DNA of 64,000 bases from Pseudomonas entomophila (lineage in GTDB: Bacteria > Pseudomonadota > Gammaproteobacteria > Pseudomonadales > Pseudomonadaceae): NCBI RefSeq assembly GCF_018417595.1, contig NZ_CP070982.1:3058001-3122000 (forward strand). The letters are read 5' to 3'. Each line of letters begins with the position of its first letter. The stretch's first letter is position 1. A program made the position numbers and the translations under genes. Of this stretch, positions 1-7,980 are shown one piece after another. The notes beneath the pieces were generated by a model, which did not search any database, was not told where the DNA came from, and worked only from the letters and a program-made list of their open reading frames with translations.

Positions 1-120
1 GTGGCCGATGTGCGAGATGGTGTTGTCGACGATGAAGCCCATCATCTCGTCCTCGTCGCCGGCACTTGCCTGGCCCGGCAACACCAGGCACAGGCACAGG
101 GCGATGGCCAGGCGGTTCAT
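1..120 (-). CDS. csgE: CsgE-like curli secretion protein, N-terminal part (cut by window edge)
   Basis: Only the first 40 codons are inside the window. They encode a signal peptide (MNRLAIALCLCLVLPGQASA) followed by a stretch ending GFIVDNTISHIGH, which matches the start of mature CsgE (GLLTDHTVSSIGHDFYR in E. coli). CsgE is the periplasmic adaptor that caps the CsgG curli pore and directs curli subunits to it. The ATG at 120-118 overlaps the stop of the upstream pseudopilin gene as ATGA, so curli genes appear to be the continuation of the type II-like secretion operon. The identification rests on this short segment only; csgF, csgG and subunit genes would be expected beyond the window edge. 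Confidence 0.7.
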   Translation of the reverse strand, partial: MNRLAIALCLCLVLPGQASAGDEDEMMGFIVDNTISHIGH

Positions 121-638
121 GGCGCGTCTCCCGGGCCGTTGTGCCGGCGCGCGCCACCGGCGCCTTCGGCGAAGGCCTGCTCGGCAACGAACTGCCAGTC
201 GCTGTAGTGCTCAAGCCCCTCGAAGCCGCTCCACTGGGCATCGAAGCCGCTGCGCTTGAGCGGCAGCGCAGCGGAACGGCTGTGCACACCGGTGATGCGG
301 CCATCGACCGCGCGCAGCAGGCCCCAGTCGTCGCTGCCGGTCAGCGGGTCGGGGTACAGCCTGCGGATATGCCGGCGTGGCGTGGGGAAGCGGTTGTCCT
401 CGACCAGCTCGCCCAGGTCCTGCGGGTACTGGGCCAGCCCCGGCGAAGCGCGGTAGTAGCTGCGCAGGGCCTGGGCGTACTGGCCACCCACCCACAGCAG
501 TTGGCGCTCGTGCTCGCGCTGGGCGCTGGTGGCCCACAGCATGCCGGTGGCGGCCAGGGCCACGCTGCTGACCGCGATCAGCAGCAGCACGCCCAGGTAG
601 GTGAAGCCGGCTTCACCATTCGGCATAGAGGCTGCCAT
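117..638 (-). CDS. pseudopilin-like protein, third of three
   Basis: About 173 residues. The ATG at 638 overlaps the end of the preceding pseudopilin gene (stop at 613). An N-terminal segment MPNGEAGFTYLGVLLLIAV looks like a short prepilin leader, with cleavage after G and a hydrophobic helix following, although Y replaces the usual residues and there is no Glu at +5. A start at 626 would give a shorter leader. The rest is a soluble domain with PTPRRHIRRLYPDPLTG and WGLLRA, the 'DP...W' pattern common in GspG/GspH-like pseudopilins. It probably forms part of the periplasmic pseudopilus of the secretion system encoded by the same operon. The missing +5 Glu suggests a minor, tip-type pseudopilin; that is inference. 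Confidence 0.65.
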   Translation of the reverse strand: MAASMPNGEAGFTYLGVLLLIAVSSVALAATGMLWATSAQREHERQLLWVGGQYAQALRSYYRASPGLAQYPQDLGELVEDNRFPTPRRHIRRLYPDPLTGSDDWGLLRAVDGRITGVHSRSAALPLKRSGFDAQWSGFEGLEHYSDWQFVAEQAFAEGAGGARRHNGPGDAP

Positions 639-987
639 CGCGCGCCCTCCCGCTGGCTCCGCTCTTGATGTCGGCCACGCCGCCCGCCACGCCCTCGGGT
701 GGCGGCAGCAGTCGCCAGCCATCGCGGCGTTCGCTGATCGGGTCGACCGGGGTGTTGCGCAGGTAGCGCTGTTCCACCAGTTGCTCGAGGGAATCGGGGT
801 AATGCCCGGTGTCGCCGTAGTAGTGGTCCAGGGCCTCGCGCAGCACCGCCAGGCTCTGGCGCAAGGTGGCCTCGCGGGATGCCTCGAGGCTGTTGAAGTA
901 GCGCGGCAAGGCGATGGTCATCAGGGTCGCGATGATCGCCATCACCACCAGCAGCTCGATCAGGGTGAAACCTTGGCTGCGTTTCAT
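613..987 (-). CDS. type II secretion pseudopilin (GspG-like), second of three
   Basis: About 124 residues beginning MKRSQGFTLIELLVVMAII, a textbook type III signal: a six-residue leader cleaved between G and F, Glu at +5 and a long hydrophobic helix. The remainder (LRQSLAVLREALDHYYGDTGHYPDSLEQLV...PVDPISERRDGWRLLPP) matches the GspG fold, with 'YPxSLxxLV' and 'DP...W'. An alternative ATG at 998 would add four residues; I preferred 987 because it gives the normal leader length. The gene sits one base-pair step after the upstream pseudopilin gene and overlaps the downstream one, so the three are probably co-translated. Processing needs a prepilin peptidase (PilD/XcpA), not present in this window. 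Confidence 0.8.
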   Translation of the reverse strand: MKRSQGFTLIELLVVMAIIATLMTIALPRYFNSLEASREATLRQSLAVLREALDHYYGDTGHYPDSLEQLVEQRYLRNTPVDPISERRDGWRLLPPPEGVAGGVADIKSGASGRARDGSLYAEW

Positions 988-992
988 CACTG

Positions 993-1463
993 TCACCATT
1001 GCCCGTAGGGGATGCCGTTCAGGCCTTTGCCCGTGGCCGTGGAATACACGTCGAACACGTCCTCGCCTTCGCGCGGGTTGTCGGCGCTGCTGTCGTAGGC
1101 GCGCAGCCCCCAGCCGCCCTGGTCGTCGGCCTTGGCCGGGCGCAGCGGGTCGCGGGGGATGCGGCGCAGGAAGTAGAACCGGGCGCCCTTGGCGCTGCGC
1201 ACGTCGCGCACGCCCTCGACCAGCACCTGCAGGCTCGGCGGGTAGCCGCTGGCATTCAGGCGCTTCTCGATGTAGCCGGCGTCGAAGGCGCGCTTGTAGG
1301 CGTCGATGGCGTCGCGGATCTGGTACAGGGCCTCGCGCAGCTGTTGTTCCTTGCCACGGCGCACCACCGTCTCGGTCAGTGGCGCGGCCATGCTGGCGAG
1401 CAGGCCCAGCAGCGCCAGGGTGAGCACCACCTCGATCAGGCTGAAGCCTCGTTGGCGGTTCAT
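993..1463 (-). CDS. type II secretion pseudopilin (GspG/GspH-like), first of three
   Basis: 156 residues starting MNRQRGFSLIEVVLTLALLG: leader MNRQRG, cleavage before F, Glu at +5 and a hydrophobic helix. The soluble part has the pseudopilin pattern 'GYPPSLQVLVEGV...RRIPRDPLRP...WGLRAYDS', as in GspG-type proteins with a C-terminal DP motif and loop. The ATG overlaps the stop of the secretin gene (ATGA), indicating translational coupling. Role: subunit of the short periplasmic pseudopilus that pushes substrates through the secretin. Because three pseudopilin genes follow each other here, which one is the major subunit is not certain from sequence. Confidence 0.8.
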   Translation of the reverse strand: MNRQRGFSLIEVVLTLALLGLLASMAAPLTETVVRRGKEQQLREALYQIRDAIDAYKRAFDAGYIEKRLNASGYPPSLQVLVEGVRDVRSAKGARFYFLRRIPRDPLRPAKADDQGGWGLRAYDSSADNPREGEDVFDVYSTATGKGLNGIPYGQW

Positions 1464-3307
1464 GGCCGCGGTACCACGGCCATCTGGCCCTCGACCATGG
1501 GCACGCTACCCGGCTGTTCGTCGCCATCGCTCGCGGGCAACGGCCGAGCCATCTGCCGGACCTGCATGCTCGACTCGGTGCCGGTGCCGAACTCCATGTC
1601 CGACGGGCTCTGGTACGGCAGGTTGCGCACGATGCGCGGGGTGATCGCCAGCACCAGCTCGGACTTGCTCATGTCATCCTTGTTGCTGCCGAACAGCCGG
1701 CCCAAGCCGGGAATGTCCCCCAGCCCCGGGATCTTGTTGCCGCTGGCGTTGTGGTCGTTGCGCACCAGCCCGGCCAGCACCTGGGTTTCGCCATCGTGCA
1801 GGCGCAGGCTGGTCTGGGCGTTGCGGGTGTCGACCTGGACCGGGATGGTGCCCTGGCGGGTCGCCTCCAGCGGCGTGGCATTGCTCACCTCCAGCGCCAC
1901 CTTGATCGCCACTTCGTTATTCAGGTGCACCGTCGGCTGCACCTCAAGCTTCAGGCCGACGTCGAGGTAGGTGACGCTTTCGGTGATCACCGGCCCTTGG
2001 GTGGAAGGCACCGAGGTGGCGCTGATGATCGGCACCCGCTGGCCGATATGGATGCGCGCCTGCTCGCGGTTGCTGACCCGGATCACAGGACTTGCCAGTG
2101 TGTTGATATCCTTGTCCTGGGCGTTGATCTTGGCTTGTGGCGCGGGCGAGATGCTGATGCGGCTGGAGTCGATGCCGCGCAGCTGGTCGAGCACGCTGAC
2201 CGACTTGCCGTCGCTGGTCAGCACACCGAAGGTGTTGGGCCATTGCAGGCCGAGGTCGAGGATGCGCGAGGTGGCCACCTCCATCACCTCCACCTCCAGC
2301 ACCACCTCGGGGTTGGACTGGTCCTGGGACTGCAGCAGCTTCTCGGCCATGCGCACCGCGTCGGGGGTGTCGCGCATGGTCAGGGTGTTGAGGCGCTCGT
2401 CGACGAACACGTCGCGGGTCTTGAGCATGGTCTTGAGCATGTTCATCGCGGTGTTGGCGTCGATGCTGGTCAGGTAGAAGGTGCGCATGACCAGTTCCTG
2501 GTAGTCCTTGGTCTTCTGCGGCGAGTCCGGGTAGACCAGCAGGGTGTTGTCGTTGACGATCTTCTGGCGCAGCTGGTTCTGCTCCAGCAGCAGCGCCACG
2601 GCGTCCTCGATACGCACCTCGCGCACGAAGATGGTGGCTTTCATGTCCGGGCGCAGGTCGCGGTCGAAGATGAAGTTGATCCCGGCGACCTGGGCCAGCA
2701 CCTCGAAGATGGTCTTCAGGTTGGCGTCGCGAAACTCCAGGGTGACCGGACGCTCCAGCTTGCTGCGCAACTGCGGGAACGGCTGGGCGGTGCGCGCCTG
2801 GACGTTCTCGATGTCGCTGCGCAGCATGATCCCCTTCTGGTTCTGCGGGTCCAGGCGCAGCACTTCGCGCATGTAGCGCTCGGCACCGAACAGGTCGCCC
2901 TGGCGCAGCGCCGCCTGGCCCAGGGCGACACGCTCGTCGAGGGTGCGGATCAGCTCCAGCTGGCGGATGCCCTCTTGCGCGCGGCGGTTGTTCGGCTCGA
3001 GGGTCAGCACCCGGCCGTAACCCATGCGCGCACCGGCAAAGTCATGGCGGATACGGTCGCTGTCAGCCTGGCCCAACAGCGCCTCGACCGCCGCCTGGCG
3101 GCCATGGGCCAGGGCGATGTTCAGCTCGGTGTCGCGCGGGTCGTCGCGCAGGGCCTCTTCCAGCCGGGCGATGCCGGCTTCGTACTGGCCCTCCTTCATC
3201 AGGTCCGCGCTATCCTTGCGCACCGCGCTGGAGCCGCATCCGGCGATGGCCACGCACAGGGCCAGCAGCAGGAACGGCGCAGGTTTGCACGACTTCGAAG
3301 GCTTCAT
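1460..3307 (-). CDS. outer-membrane secretin with N-terminal TPR region (GspD/MshL-like lipoprotein)
   Basis: 615 residues. A lipobox (VAIAGCG, Cys near residue 24) predicts a lipoprotein. Residues ~35-140 form TPR-like helices. Residues ~175-235 resemble the STN/N0 domain (TLEFRDANLKTIFEVLAQVA), followed by N1-like repeats, and residues ~340-570 carry the secretin core, including VPIISATSV and GLVRNDHNASG...IPGLGDIPGLGRLFG. The protein forms the outer-membrane gate of type II/type IV pilus-class machines. A TPR domain fused ahead of the secretin is closer to MSH-pilus or Tad-like secretins than to canonical GspD. The start is supported by a GGGAG ribosome binding site six bases upstream. It is followed by overlapping pseudopilin genes. 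Confidence 0.85.
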   Translation of the reverse strand: MKPSKSCKPAPFLLLALCVAIAGCGSSAVRKDSADLMKEGQYEAGIARLEEALRDDPRDTELNIALAHGRQAAVEALLGQADSDRIRHDFAGARMGYGRVLTLEPNNRRAQEGIRQLELIRTLDERVALGQAALRQGDLFGAERYMREVLRLDPQNQKGIMLRSDIENVQARTAQPFPQLRSKLERPVTLEFRDANLKTIFEVLAQVAGINFIFDRDLRPDMKATIFVREVRIEDAVALLLEQNQLRQKIVNDNTLLVYPDSPQKTKDYQELVMRTFYLTSIDANTAMNMLKTMLKTRDVFVDERLNTLTMRDTPDAVRMAEKLLQSQDQSNPEVVLEVEVMEVATSRILDLGLQWPNTFGVLTSDGKSVSVLDQLRGIDSSRISISPAPQAKINAQDKDINTLASPVIRVSNREQARIHIGQRVPIISATSVPSTQGPVITESVTYLDVGLKLEVQPTVHLNNEVAIKVALEVSNATPLEATRQGTIPVQVDTRNAQTSLRLHDGETQVLAGLVRNDHNASGNKIPGLGDIPGLGRLFGSNKDDMSKSELVLAITPRIVRNLPYQSPSDMEFGTGTESSMQVRQMARPLPASDGDEQPGSVPMVEGQMAVVPRP

Positions 3308-3798
3308 GGTGCGCTCCCTACAGACAAGGTCTGTGGCTGGTGCAGTGGCAGGTAGACCAGGCTCAGCTCGCTGGCCGAGACCCGGTCGAGGCGGTAGGTG
3401 TCTTCGATCACGTCGCCTTGGCGCACGACGTAGAGCTTTTCGCCGTTCTGCAGGAACACCTGCAGGTCGTCACGGTCACCCAGGCGGCCGACGAACTGGA
3501 ACGGCAGCGCCGGCGCCGTGGGCGCGGCCACCACCGGGGCGGTGACCACGGGTTGTTCGGTGACGGTGGCCAGGGTTTGCGGAGGGGTCCATTGCTGGGC
3601 CGGGAACAGGTCTTTGGAAGCCTGTGCCGGCCCTTTCGCGGCTGAAGCCGCTCCTACAGGTTTCGTGCCTGTAGGAGCGGCTTCAGCCGCGATTGAAGCC
3701 AACTCGTCTTCCTGGTCGAACCAGTGCCCCGGCGCCCAAGCCAATGCCGCGCTCAAGCCGAGAAACCCACCCCACAGCACCACGCGCTGAATGTTCAT
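3304..3798 (-). CDS. GspC/PilP-like inner-membrane protein containing a REP-derived insert
   Basis: About 164 residues: one N-terminal membrane segment (VVLWGGFLGLSAALAWAP), a low-complexity linker, then an HR-type domain (FVGRLGDRDDLQVFLQNGEK...VVRQGDVI...YRLDRV...LVYLPL) typical of GspC/PilP proteins that connect the inner-membrane platform to the secretin. The start is the ATG in TGATG overlapping the upstream stop, with GAGG five bases before it. The linker contains a perfect 25-bp inverted REP pair (3636-3692) translated in frame as [20 protein letters not shown], so a mobile repeat has become part of the protein. The function should tolerate this because the insert falls between the membrane anchor and the folded domain. 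Confidence 0.75.
   Translation of the reverse strand: MNIQRVVLWGGFLGLSAALAWAPGHWFDQEDELASIAAEAAPTGTKPVGAASAAKGPAQASKDLFPAQQWTPPQTLATVTEQPVVTAPVVAAPTAPALPFQFVGRLGDRDDLQVFLQNGEKLYVVRQGDVIEDTYRLDRVSASELSLVYLPLHQPQTLSVGSAP
3636..3692. repeat. REP pair (BIME) inside a coding sequence
   Basis: Two perfectly complementary 25-base arms (3636-3660 and 3668-3692; core GTAGGAGCGGCTTCAGCCGC) separated by 7 bases. It is the same family as the intergenic repeats elsewhere in this window, but here it is read in frame in the GspC/PilP-like gene. Confidence 0.9.
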
Positions 3799-4349
3799 CA
3801 CGACCTCGACAGGTAAAGGGTCATGCGTACCCGGCCGGTGAGTTCACGCTCGCCGATCCGCTTGCGTTGCAGTTCCAGGTCTTCCAGCACCAGGGTCGGC
3901 AACTGGCCCAGCAGCGCCTTGAGAAACCCGCGGATCTGCGGGTAGCTGCCGCGCACCGGCAGGACGATCTGGTAACGCGCCAGCTGGGTCTTGGGATCGA
4001 CGCCCAAGGCGTACTCGCCACGGGCCAGGCTGATGCGCTCGGCCTCGGCCAGCCGGTACAGGCGTTCGATCAGCTCGCTGGCCTGGGGCTGGCCAGGCAG
4101 TTGCTGGCGCAGATCGTCCAGCGCCTGTTGCTCAGGCTGCACCTGGACCTTCAGCTCGCCACGCGCCAGGCGCTGCACCTGGACACTGGCGTCCGCCTCA
4201 CTGGCGCGCAGCTCACGCACCTGCTGCCACAGCGGCAGCACCCCGGCCAGGGCCACCGCCACCACCAACAGGGCCATCAGGATCGCGGCCAACCCCACGC
4301 GCCCCAGGCGCTGGACAGCCTCATGCAGGATCAGGCTAGGGACGCGCAT
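3798..4349 (-). CDS. PilO/GspM-like inner-membrane assembly protein
   Basis: About 183 residues from ATG 4349, which overlaps the end of the PilN-like gene (stop at 4336). A single membrane helix (VGLAAILMALLVVAVALAGVL, about residues 21-41) is followed by a coiled-coil stretch and a ferredoxin-like periplasmic domain (LPVRGSYPQIRGFLKALLGQLPTLVLEDLELQRKR), a pattern typical of PilO/GspM. Its probable partner is the PilN-like protein encoded just upstream, forming the periplasmic frame between ATPase complex and secretin. A longer in-frame extension upstream of 4349 lies entirely inside the PilN-like gene and was not used. Confidence 0.75.
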   Translation of the reverse strand: MRVPSLILHEAVQRLGRVGLAAILMALLVVAVALAGVLPLWQQVRELRASEADASVQVQRLARGELKVQVQPEQQALDDLRQQLPGQPQASELIERLYRLAEAERISLARGEYALGVDPKTQLARYQIVLPVRGSYPQIRGFLKALLGQLPTLVLEDLELQRKRIGERELTGRVRMTLYLSRS

Positions 4350-4878
4350 GGCCGGTCTCCCAGGTGGCGGTGAGGTTGAAACGCACCGGATGCTCGGCCT
4401 GCCCAGCGACGATCTCGTGGTTGAGCAGCGACACATCCGACAGCTCTTCGCTGCGTTCCAGGCGCTGGTGGTACTGCAACATGGCCTCCAGGTCGCGGGC
4501 CTCGGCGGTGATGCGCACCTGCCCCTTGCGCGCATCGGGGGTGAGGCTGAGCAGCGCCACATCCTCCTGGGGCATGGCCTCGAGCATGGCGAACAGCTGC
4601 TGCCAGGGCCGTTGCAACTGCTGCGACACGCTGCGCATCTGCGCCAGGCGCTCGGCCTGTTCGCGGACCACCGCGCTGCTTTGTGGCGCGGCGTTGGCCG
4701 GGCGGCGGCCGAGTTGCAGTTCTAGCTGGTGCACACGGGCTTCCAGGCCCGTCTGCTCGCTCACCAGCTGTTGCTGGGCCAGCACCAGTACCGCCAGCGC
4801 GGCGCCCCCCAGGGCCAGCAGCGCCCAGGCCAGCGAGCCGTTGCGCCGGGGTTGGAATTCCAGGTCGAGGCGGCGCAT
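4336..4878 (-). CDS. PilN/GspL-C-terminal-like inner-membrane assembly protein
   Basis: About 180 residues from ATG 4878, three bases after the upstream stop (TGACATG). It begins MRRLDLEFQPRRNG, a PilN-like cytoplasmic N-terminus (in PilN this segment binds PilM), then a membrane helix (LAWALLALGGAALAVLVLAQ), a coiled coil, and a periplasmic domain with MLEAMPQEDVALLSLTPDARKG, characteristic of PilN. Together with the upstream PilM-like protein it replaces a single GspL, as in type IV pilus and MSH systems where GspL is split in two. Confidence 0.75.
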   Translation of the reverse strand: MRRLDLEFQPRRNGSLAWALLALGGAALAVLVLAQQQLVSEQTGLEARVHQLELQLGRRPANAAPQSSAVVREQAERLAQMRSVSQQLQRPWQQLFAMLEAMPQEDVALLSLTPDARKGQVRITAEARDLEAMLQYHQRLERSEELSDVSLLNHEIVAGQAEHPVRFNLTATWETGHARP

Positions 4879-4879
4879 G

Positions 4880-5662
4880 TCAGGCCACCGCCCGCCACAT
4901 GGCGCACAGTGGATCGGCCTCGGCGGCCGGCGGGCACAGCTGCACCGCACCGATATCCGCGGCTGCCTGGCGCCCTGGCGCATGCAGATAGACCCGTGGC
5001 GGCTGCCCGCCGTACAACTCGCAAGTACGCGCGATCAACGCCCGCAGGGCCTGGTCGGTGTCGGCGCAGCCCTGGGCCAGCACCTGTTGCCAGGCGCCGT
5101 CGGCGGCCAGCAGCAGTACGCTGCGGCGTGGCTCGGCGAGCACGAAGAGGAAATCCCCCTGGGCCATCTGCGCCGCGCAACGGTTGTAGGCGGCCATCAG
5201 GTAGGGCTGTACCGAACGCAGGCTCAGGCGGCGTTCCCGGCCCAGTTCGCGCAAGCCCAGCAACAGCGCCTCAGGCAGTGCCGTGGCGATCCGTGCGGCC
5301 CCGGCAGGCTCCGGCGACAGCACGATGCGCCAGTCATCCAGCGGTTGCCCGTAGAGCTGTTCGAAACAAGCCCGGGCATAGGTTTCCAGCTCACGTGGCG
5401 TGGCGATGGCAGCGCTCCAGGGCACCAGGCAGAAGCGGCTGAAGCGCGCCGACAGCAACACCCGCAGTTGCCCACCTTTAACCGGATGCGCGGCGAGCAG
5501 TTGGTCGAGGGCGGCCAGCGCCGCGCCCCAGGCCGGTTGCGCGGCCTGGCAGTCGAACGGGCGGCTGCCCAGCCAGTGATGGTGACGACCGTGCCAGCCG
5601 CCCAGGCCGACACCCTCGGCGCCGAGCACGGCGCAATAGTGATCAGGCAATGAATGTGACAC
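4880..5662 (-). CDS. PilM/GspL cytoplasmic-domain-like protein
   Basis: About 260 residues from a GTG at 5662, chosen because a strong GGAGGAG site lies seven bases upstream. The gene overlaps the end of gspE by 20 bases. No membrane segment is visible. Alternating beta segments and motifs such as LRVLLSARFSRFCLVPW and DFLFVLAEPRRSVLLLA fit an actin-like PilM or GspL cytoplasmic domain, which recruits the assembly ATPase. Similarity is weak and the assignment depends partly on position between gspE-like and pilN-like genes. Confidence 0.6.
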   Translation of the reverse strand: MSHSLPDHYCAVLGAEGVGLGGWHGRHHHWLGSRPFDCQAAQPAWGAALAALDQLLAAHPVKGGQLRVLLSARFSRFCLVPWSAAIATPRELETYARACFEQLYGQPLDDWRIVLSPEPAGAARIATALPEALLLGLRELGRERRLSLRSVQPYLMAAYNRCAAQMAQGDFLFVLAEPRRSVLLLAADGAWQQVLAQGCADTDQALRALIARTCELYGGQPPRVYLHAPGRQAAADIGAVQLCPPAAEADPLCAMWRAVA

Positions 5663-7328
5663 GGTTGATCTCCTCCAGTGTGGTGCGGCCCGCACGGACC
5701 AGGTCCAGGGCCGAGGCCCGCAGCAGGCGCAGGCCGCGCTGGCAGGCCAGCTGGCGGATCTGCGCCAGGGGCCGGCGTTCGACGATCATCTGCCGCAGGT
5801 CGTCGTCCAGGTGCAGCAGTTCAGCGATCGCGCTGCGCCCGCGGTAACCGCTGCCGCGGCACTGGCCGCAGCCCTGGGCGCGCATGAACCGCCAGCCCTC
5901 CACACCGTCACGGTTCAACCCCGAGGCCGCGAGCAGTTCGTCGTCCGGCACGCAGGCCGCCGCGCAGTGCGGGCAGGCCAGGCGCACCAGGCGCTGGGCC
6001 AGCACCGCGTTGAGCGCCGAGACGAAGCTGTAGGGGTCGACCTGCATCTGGCTGAAGCGGCCGATCACGTCGAACACGTTGTTGGCGTGGAGGGTGGTGA
6101 ACACCAGGTGCCCGGTGAGCGCCGACTGCACGGCGATTTGCGCGGTGTCCGGGTCGCGGATCTCGCCGACCAGGATCTTGTCCGGGTCGTGGCGCAGGAT
6201 CGAGCGCAGGCCGCGGGCAAAGGTCAGGCCCTTCTTCTCGTTGACCGGGATCTGCAACACCCCGGGCAGCTGATACTCGACCGGGTCTTCGATGGTGATG
6301 ATCTTGTCGACGCCGTGGTTGATCTCGCTGAGCATGGCGTACAGCGTGGTGGTCTTGCCGCTGCCGGTGGGGCCGGTGACCAGGATCATGCCGTAGGGCT
6401 CGCTGGCCAGGCGGCGCAGGGCGCGCAAGGTGTGCTCCTCGAAGCCCAGGGCCTGCAACTGCACGCCGCTGACCTTGTCCGACAGGTCCTGCTTGTCGAG
6501 CACCCGCAGCACCGCGTCCTCGCCGAAGATGCTCGGCATGATCGACACACGGAAGTCGATCTGGCGCTCGCCGATGGCCACCTTGAAGCGGCCGTCCTGG
6601 GGGATGCGCTTCTCGCCGATGTCCAGCTCGGCCATCACCTTGATCCGCGAGATCACCTGCTCGGCGAAGGCGCCGCCACTGGCCTTGCCGGCGCTGTTGA
6701 GCACGCCGTCGATACGGTACTTGATGGTCAGCCCCTGGCCGGTCATGCTCAGGTGGATGTCGCTGGCATGCTGCTTGAGGGCGTCGTAGAGGGTGGCGTT
6801 GACCAGCTTGACCACCTGGCTCTGGTCTTCGCTGATGCTGGTCAGCGACAGACGTTGCAGCGGGTCGGCATCAGCGCCGGCCTCAGCGTTGCTGTCGAGG
6901 GTATCGACGGCATGGAAGCTCTCTTCGTGACGCGCCAGGAACGCCGCCAGGTCGGCGGCGTGGGCCAGGTACAGCGGCGCGCCCTGCAGGCAGTCGTCGA
7001 TCCAGGCCAGGCGAGCGCTGTCGAAGGGGTCGGCGAATACACCGACCAACTGACCGCCGTGTTCGACCAGGACGAACTCGCGTTTCAGGCACTGGGCCAG
7101 GTTGACCCGGTCGAAGGCTGGCTTGCTGGCGAACAAGGCCTGGGTGTCGAGCACCGGGTAATGCAGGGTGGCGGCCAGGCGTTGGGTGAAGGTGGCGGGC
7201 GGTTCGCCGGCGAGGCGCTCGAGGTGGGTCAGCAGGCGGGCTTCACCTGCCTGGACGCGGGCCTGGTTCAGGAGATCGCGGGAGTAGCCCTGCGCTTGCT
7301 GTGCGTCTGTATCGAATGCCTGGGACAT
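5643..7328 (-). CDS. gspE: GspE-type secretion/pilus assembly ATPase
   Basis: 561 residues, normal length for GspE/PilB. The N-terminal T2SSE_N region (about residues 40-150) is followed by the ATPase core. The Walker A is GPTGSGKTTTLYAML (about residue 320), with an Asp box ITIEDPVEYQL, Walker B region DPDKILVGEIRDPDTAQIA and a His box TGHLVFTTLHANN. A tetracysteine zinc motif (CPHC ... CGQC, about residues 455-490) is intact. It powers pseudopilus assembly at the inner membrane. The gene is preceded by a lone receiver gene and followed by an overlapping PilM-like gene. No GspF platform gene is present in the visible operon; it may lie beyond the window edge or elsewhere. Confidence 0.9.
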   Translation of the reverse strand: MSQAFDTDAQQAQGYSRDLLNQARVQAGEARLLTHLERLAGEPPATFTQRLAATLHYPVLDTQALFASKPAFDRVNLAQCLKREFVLVEHGGQLVGVFADPFDSARLAWIDDCLQGAPLYLAHAADLAAFLARHEESFHAVDTLDSNAEAGADADPLQRLSLTSISEDQSQVVKLVNATLYDALKQHASDIHLSMTGQGLTIKYRIDGVLNSAGKASGGAFAEQVISRIKVMAELDIGEKRIPQDGRFKVAIGERQIDFRVSIMPSIFGEDAVLRVLDKQDLSDKVSGVQLQALGFEEHTLRALRRLASEPYGMILVTGPTGSGKTTTLYAMLSEINHGVDKIITIEDPVEYQLPGVLQIPVNEKKGLTFARGLRSILRHDPDKILVGEIRDPDTAQIAVQSALTGHLVFTTLHANNVFDVIGRFSQMQVDPYSFVSALNAVLAQRLVRLACPHCAAACVPDDELLAASGLNRDGVEGWRFMRAQGCGQCRGSGYRGRSAIAELLHLDDDLRQMIVERRPLAQIRQLACQRGLRLLRASALDLVRAGRTTLEEINRVTFIA

Positions 7329-7385
7329 GGCCTGCGACTCCGCTCAGGGGCGCGTCGCAGGCTGGGGAAGTGGCCGCGGGCGCCG

Positions 7386-7916
7386 CTATTCCCCGGTGAG
7401 CAGTTGGTCGTCGTCAGGTTCGGGGGGCTGGCCACCGTTGCGTCGGCGGTCGGCCAGGACCCAGCTGCCATCGTACAACTGCAAGGGGAACGACTCGTTC
7501 CGGTTCTGGCGTCGCTCGACGAAACCCTCGGCCGGACGGTCCGTGGCCCTGCGCTGGCGCTCGATGCCCATCAGGTCGAAGATCGCGCGGGCCAGTTCCA
7601 TCAGCGGGAACGGCTTGAACAGGACGTGGCTCACACCCAGCTCGGCGGCCCGCTCACGCACCTCGACGGTCGGGTGGGCGGTGATCAGCACGAAATGGCA
7701 CGGCCTGTTCCTGCGCACGGTCTCCAGGACCTGAAACCCCTCCATGTCGGGCAAGCGATAGTCCAGCACGATCACATCCGGTGCCAGGGCTTCAGCCTCG
7801 CTGATACCGCTGGCGCCATCGTGGGCGACGTGGACTTCCAGGCCTTGCGCTTGCAGATACGCCTGCAGGTTCTGCGCAAGGGTCTGTTCGTCGTCGACTA
7901 CCAATACTCTGTTCAC
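7386..7916 (-). CDS. stand-alone response-regulator receiver protein
   Basis: About 176 residues from GTG 7916 (GGAG nine bases upstream; a TTG three bases earlier is also possible). The receiver domain occupies residues ~1-120: VLVVDDEQTLAQNL (acidic pocket), VIVLDYRLPDMEG (phosphoacceptor Asp), LITAHPT (switch Thr region) and VLFKPF (conserved Lys). The remaining ~55 residues are Arg-rich and show no DNA-binding or enzymatic domain. It is the first gene of the secretion operon, 57 bases ahead of gspE, so it may act by protein contact on the secretion ATPase or as a phosphate sink. The partner kinase is not in this window. Confidence 0.85.
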   Translation of the reverse strand: MNRVLVVDDEQTLAQNLQAYLQAQGLEVHVAHDGASGISEAEALAPDVIVLDYRLPDMEGFQVLETVRRNRPCHFVLITAHPTVEVRERAAELGVSHVLFKPFPLMELARAIFDLMGIERQRRATDRPAEGFVERRQNRNESFPLQLYDGSWVLADRRRNGGQPPEPDDDQLLTGE

Positions 7917-7980
7917 CAAGGTCCACTCCCATGAACTGCCCGGTCTCCCGGTCTGCGAAGTGCGGCCTTGTAGAGGCTTG

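Noticed and set aside
5811..7934. Plus-strand 707-codon open frame opposite gspE
   Set aside because: Antisense of gspE and the receiver gene, with repetitive Ala/Val/His-rich composition; the minus strand carries Walker and zinc motifs.
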